The position numbers and the translations under genes were made by a program. The notes beneath the pieces were generated by a model that saw only the letters and a list, made by a program, of their open reading frames with translations, had not been told where the DNA came from and did not search any database. This document shows positions 6,618 to 9,689 of a stretch of DNA of 9,689 nt, one piece after another (positions within the stretch are counted from its first letter, which is position 1; every line of letters begins with the position of its first letter). The stretch is from positions 1 through 9,689 of the forward strand of contig URXI01000148.1 of NCBI GenBank assembly GCA_900551775.1, read 5' to 3'. The DNA comes from an uncultured Eubacterium sp. GTDB lineage: Bacteria; Bacillota; Clostridia; Peptostreptococcales; Anaerovoracaceae.

Positions 6618-6628
6618 TTCGCACCTAA
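6618..6628 (+). repeat. Direct repeat copy 2, TTCGCACCTAA
   Basis: Second exact copy of the 11-mer found at 6322-6332, here within the nifJ leader where its CAC forms part of the second predicted stem. Confidence 0.6.
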
Positions 6629-6683
6629 ATATAACTATCTGCAGGGAGTGATTCCGGCAGTAGAGAAGGAGAGAGTTATCAAG

Positions 6684-9600
6684 ATGAGAAAATTAAAAAC
6701 AATGGATGGAAACACCGCAGCAGCACATGTAGCATATGCCTTTACAGAAGTTGCAGCAATTTATCCGATCACGCCATCTTCGCCTATGGCAGAGAGCATG
6801 GATGAATGGGTTTCCCAGGACAGGAAGAATATCTTTGGCGAAAATGTAAAAATCGTTGAGATGCAGTCCGAAGGAGGCGCAGCAGGTGCCCTTCACGGAT
6901 CTATCGCTGCTGGTTCTTACACTTCCACATTCACAGCTTCACAGGGCCTGCTGCTGATGATTCCGAACATGTACAAACTGGCAGGAGAACAGACTCCGGC
7001 CGTGTTCCACGTTTCAGCAAGAGCGCTGGCTTCCCACGCACTGTCCATCTTCGGAGACCATTCCGACGTTATGAGCTGCCGCCAGACAGGCTTTACAATG
7101 CTGGCATCCAACAGCGTACAGCAGGTTATGGACCTGGGCGCAGTCGCACACCTTGCCACAATCGCTGGCAAACTTCCGATGCTTCACTTCTTCGACGGTT
7201 TCAGAACATCACACGAGAACCAGAAAATCGAAATCTGGGATTATGATGAACTGAAAGATATGATGGACTGGGATGCTGTCAAAGCGTTCAGAGAGAGATC
7301 ACTGAACCCGGTACATCCGCACAGCATGGGTGCTGCTGAACAGCCAGAGACTTTCTTCCAGCACAGAGAAGCCTGCAACACAGCTTATCTGGAAACTGCA
7401 GACATCGTTGCTGAATACATGGAAAAAGTCAATGCGAAGATCGGCACAGACTATAAGCCGTTCAACTACTATGGCGCTCCAGATGCAACAGAAATCATCA
7501 TCGCTATGGGTTCTGTCTGCGAAGCGGCAGAAGAATTAGTAGATCACCTGCTTGCACAGGGCAAGAAGGTCGGTATCGTAGAAGTTCACCTTTACAGACC
7601 GTTCTCAGCAAAATATCTGCTCAACGTGCTGCCTGAATCCGTTAAGAAGATCGCAGTTCTTGACAGAACAAAAGAGCCGGGCGGCGTTGGCGAACCTCTT
7701 TACTTAGACGTGATTTCCGCACTGAGAGGAACCAAGTTCGAAGACGCTTTGATCGTCGGCGGACGTTATGGATTGGGTTCCAAAGATACACAGCCGGGAG
7801 ATGTTCTCGCGGTATACGAAAACCTGTGGAGCGAGAATCCAAAGAAAGAATTCACCATCTCCATTACGGACGATGTTACAAACCTGTCACTGCCTGTTAC
7901 AGAGAATCCGGATGTTGCTCCTGAAGGAACAAAGGCATGTAAGTTCTGGGGACTGGGTGCTGACGGTACAGTAGGCGCTAACAAGAACAGCGTCAAGATC
8001 ATCGGTGACTACACAGACAAGAAGGTACAGGCTTACTTCCAGTATGACTCCAAGAAGTCAGGCGGCGTGACTATTTCTCACCTGAGATTCGGAGATAAGC
8101 CGATCAAATCTACATATTATGTAAAGCAGGCTGACTTTGTCGCTTGCCATAACTCCGCATACCTGCAGCAGTACGACATGGTTCAGGACGTAAAACCGGG
8201 CGGATTCTTCCTGCTGAACTGCGTATGGAGCGACGACGAATTAGATAAGCACTTACCAGCAAAGGTTAAGAGATACATCGCTAAGAACAACATCCAGTTC
8301 TACACCTGTGATGCTGTATCCCTGGCAAAAGAAATCGGCTTAGGCGCAAGAAGAACAAACACGATCCTTCAGGCTGCATTCTTCAAACTGGCTGACATCA
8401 TTCCTATCGACGATGCGATCAAGTACATGAAGGAAGCCATCGAAAAGACTTACGGCAAGAAGGGCGAAAATGTAGTTAAGATGAACTGCGCCGGCGTCGA
8501 TGCTGGTGTCAACAATGTACATAAGGTAGAAGTTCCTGCAGCATGGGCTGATGCACCGGACGATGCACCTCGTGCTAAGATGGTAGGACGTGACGACTTA
8601 CATACTTCTTACCTGAACGACGTACTGATTCCTACAAATACATTGACTGGCGACGACGTACCTGTATCCAAGTTCACTGTAACTGCAACTGGCTTAGTTC
8701 CAGCAGGTACAGCTGCATTTGAAAAGAGAGGTATTGCAACAGACGTTCCGAAGTGGACAAAAGAGAACTGTATCCAGTGTAACTGGTGCTCCTTCGTATG
8801 TCCGCACGGCGTAATCAGACCTTTCGTCATGGAAGAAAAAGAAGCTGAAGCTCTGAATGGCGATGTATTAGCAATGAAGGGCAAAGGCGTAGAGGATAAA
8901 TTATTTACTCTTGGAATTTCCGCTCTTGACTGTACAGGATGCGGATCCTGCGTACAGGTCTGCCCATCCAAGACAAAGGCTCTGGAGCTGGTTGCTGCTG
9001 ATGACGCCATCGTCAAGGAAGAACAGAAGAAGTACGACTACTTATTCGCTAACGTGGACGAGAAACCGGTTCCGTTCAAGGAAGATTCCGTCAAGGGTTC
9101 TCAGTTCAAGCAGCCGCTGCTCGAGTTCTCTGGCGCTTGCCCGGGATGTGGAGAATCTCCATATGCAAAACTGATCACACAGATGTTCGGAGACAGAATG
9201 TTCATTGCAAACGCAACTGGATGTTCCTCCATCTGGGGATGCAGTGCACCAAGCACACCTTACACAGTCAACAAAGAAGGAAGAGGACCTGCATGGGCTA
9301 ACTCCCTCTTCGAAGACAATGCTGAGTTTGGATTTGGTATGGCTATCTCCATGCAGGCACGTCGTAACGAGCTGAAGTCAGCTGTTGAAAGAGTAAAAGC
9401 TGCTGTCGGCGCTCCTGCTGAAGAGTGGATTGCTTCTATGAACGACGCAAAAGGCGCAGAAGATGCTGGAAAAGCATTGGCAGAAGCATGCGAAAAGATT
9501 GCTGATTCCAACGAAGATGCAAAATATGTCGTTGAAAATAAAGACCTGCTGCCAAAACCATCTGTATGGATCTTTGGTGGTGACGGATGGGCTTATGACA

Positions 9601-9689
9601 TCGGTTACGGCGGATTAGACCACGTACTGGCTTCCGGCGAGAATGTAAACGTCATGGTATTCGATACAGAAGTTTACTCCAACACAGGC
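6684..9689 (+). CDS. nifJ: Pyruvate:ferredoxin (flavodoxin) oxidoreductase, 3' end outside window
   Basis: Homodimeric, oxygen-sensitive cytosolic enzyme converting pyruvate and CoA to acetyl-CoA and CO2 with reduction of ferredoxin. 1002 codons are present without a break; the family has about 1170-1200, so roughly the last 170-200 are missing. Domain I (about 1-255) has YPITPSSPMAE with Thr30, then Glu63 (MQSEGG), the residue that contacts TPP, and Arg113 (SARALAS), which binds pyruvate. The EKR motif is at 680-682. The ferredoxin domain carries Cys696/699/702/706 and Cys750/753/756/760. The TPP domain has Cys819/822 (CPGCGE) and Cys847 (ATGCSS), ligands of the proximal cluster in Desulfovibrio africanus PFOR, and GDGWAYDIG (966-974). 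AAGGAG (6666-6671) lies 12 bases ahead of the ATG, a slightly long spacing. It has its own promoter and long leader. Codons are strongly biased, as in a highly expressed gene. Confidence 0.97.
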   Translation, partial: MRKLKTMDGNTAAAHVAYAFTEVAAIYPITPSSPMAESMDEWVSQDRKNIFGENVKIVEMQSEGGAAGALHGSIAAGSYTSTFTASQGLLLMIPNMYKLAGEQTPAVFHVSARALASHALSIFGDHSDVMSCRQTGFTMLASNSVQQVMDLGAVAHLATIAGKLPMLHFFDGFRTSHENQKIEIWDYDELKDMMDWDAVKAFRERSLNPVHPHSMGAAEQPETFFQHREACNTAYLETADIVAEYMEKVNAKIGTDYKPFNYYGAPDATEIIIAMGSVCEAAEELVDHLLAQGKKVGIVEVHLYRPFSAKYLLNVLPESVKKIAVLDRTKEPGGVGEPLYLDVISALRGTKFEDALIVGGRYGLGSKDTQPGDVLAVYENLWSENPKKEFTISITDDVTNLSLPVTENPDVAPEGTKACKFWGLGADGTVGANKNSVKIIGDYTDKKVQAYFQYDSKKSGGVTISHLRFGDKPIKSTYYVKQADFVACHNSAYLQQYDMVQDVKPGGFFLLNCVWSDDELDKHLPAKVKRYIAKNNIQFYTCDAVSLAKEIGLGARRTNTILQAAFFKLADIIPIDDAIKYMKEAIEKTYGKKGENVVKMNCAGVDAGVNNVHKVEVPAAWADAPDDAPRAKMVGRDDLHTSYLNDVLIPTNTLTGDDVPVSKFTVTATGLVPAGTAAFEKRGIATDVPKWTKENCIQCNWCSFVCPHGVIRPFVMEEKEAEALNGDVLAMKGKGVEDKLFTLGISALDCTGCGSCVQVCPSKTKALELVAADDAIVKEEQKKYDYLFANVDEKPVPFKEDSVKGSQFKQPLLEFSGACPGCGESPYAKLITQMFGDRMFIANATGCSSIWGCSAPSTPYTVNKEGRGPAWANSLFEDNAEFGFGMAISMQARRNELKSAVERVKAAVGAPAEEWIASMNDAKGAEDAGKALAEACEKIADSNEDAKYVVENKDLLPKPSVWIFGGDGWAYDIGYGGLDHVLASGENVNVMVFDTEVYSNTG

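Larger units (their letters stand above)
6021..6683. other. AT-rich 663-bp divergent intergenic region
   Basis: No gene is supported here. A minus-strand frame at 6098-6328 could encode 76 residues but has no recognisable domain. The region holds the symporter promoter side (left), a cre-like site, two copies of an 11-mer, a strong plus-strand promoter at 6432-6460 and the nifJ leader with three hairpins (right). These are listed separately. The remaining stretch, roughly 6166-6300, is A/T-rich without structure that I can name. Confidence 0.8.
6467..6683 (+). promoter_or_regulatory. Long structured leader of nifJ, possible cis-regulatory RNA
   Basis: Between the promoter and the ATG lie three foldable elements. 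First, GTATTCG-TCA-CGAATAC (6517-6533). Second, a stem GTG/CAC plus CCCT/AGGG (6588-6594 with 6614-6624, bulge TTCG) around an inner hairpin at 6598-6611. Third, CTGC-A-GGGA-GTGA-TTCC-G-GCAG (6639-6660), a stem with a GNRA-type tetraloop that ends five bases before the ribosome site. ATACG at 6504-6508 and 6542-6546 could each pair with CGTAT at 6516-6520 and so compete with the first hairpin. I do not recognise it as any named riboswitch. No U-run terminator is seen, so control, if any, would be at translation or RNA stability. Confidence 0.4.

Noticed and set aside
6588..6660. TPP, ZTP or THF riboswitch in the nifJ leader
   Set aside because: The conserved core segments of these classes as I know them are not present; only generic hairpins are seen.
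8609..9511. Minus-strand frames of 83-135 codons opposite nifJ
   Set aside because: They are antisense to the intact ferredoxin and TPP-binding domains of nifJ and have no independent support.

Overview
The window looks like chromosomal DNA of a strictly anaerobic, moderate-GC Firmicute, most likely a gut-type Clostridia member. This rests on pyruvate:ferredoxin oxidoreductase as a core enzyme, an aldo/keto reductase carrying a bacterial-type ferredoxin domain, strong AGGAGG-type ribosome binding sites and sigma-A-like promoters. The exact genus cannot be read from the sequence. I see no mobile element, CRISPR array, tRNA or rRNA.

Layout. Positions 17-3619, all on the minus strand, hold oleate hydratase (ohyA) and, upstream of it, a two-gene operon of an Fe-S aldo/keto reductase followed by a TetR-type regulator. 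The reductase-regulator unit ends in an intrinsic terminator that contains the regulator's stop codon. ohyA then restarts from its own promoter, whose -35 hexamer lies in a perfect 15-bp palindrome, a good operator candidate. Positions 3793-4567, plus strand, hold a short operon: a predicted circularly permuted NlpC/P60-like cysteine hydrolase and a 34-residue microprotein with an excellent ribosome binding site. A hairpin terminator at 4564-4590 serves both this operon and the convergent gene. Positions 4608-6020, minus strand, encode an AGCS-family sodium (or proton):alanine/glycine symporter.

Positions 6021-6683 are a 663-bp AT-rich divergent intergenic region. It holds a strong promoter (TTGACT-17-TAATAT) for the last gene, a predicted leader of about 217 nt with several hairpins, a repeated 11-mer and a cre-like site. 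From 6684 to the window end runs the first 1002 codons of pyruvate:ferredoxin (flavodoxin) oxidoreductase (nifJ/por), open at the right edge.

The genes fit anaerobic metabolism: pyruvate oxidation to acetyl-CoA with reduced ferredoxin, import of alanine or glycine, a possible ferredoxin-linked reductase, and hydration of unsaturated fatty acids as detoxification. No novel multi-gene defence or mobile system is visible. The parts least explained by known families are the 34-residue microprotein paired with the permuted hydrolase and the structured nifJ leader.
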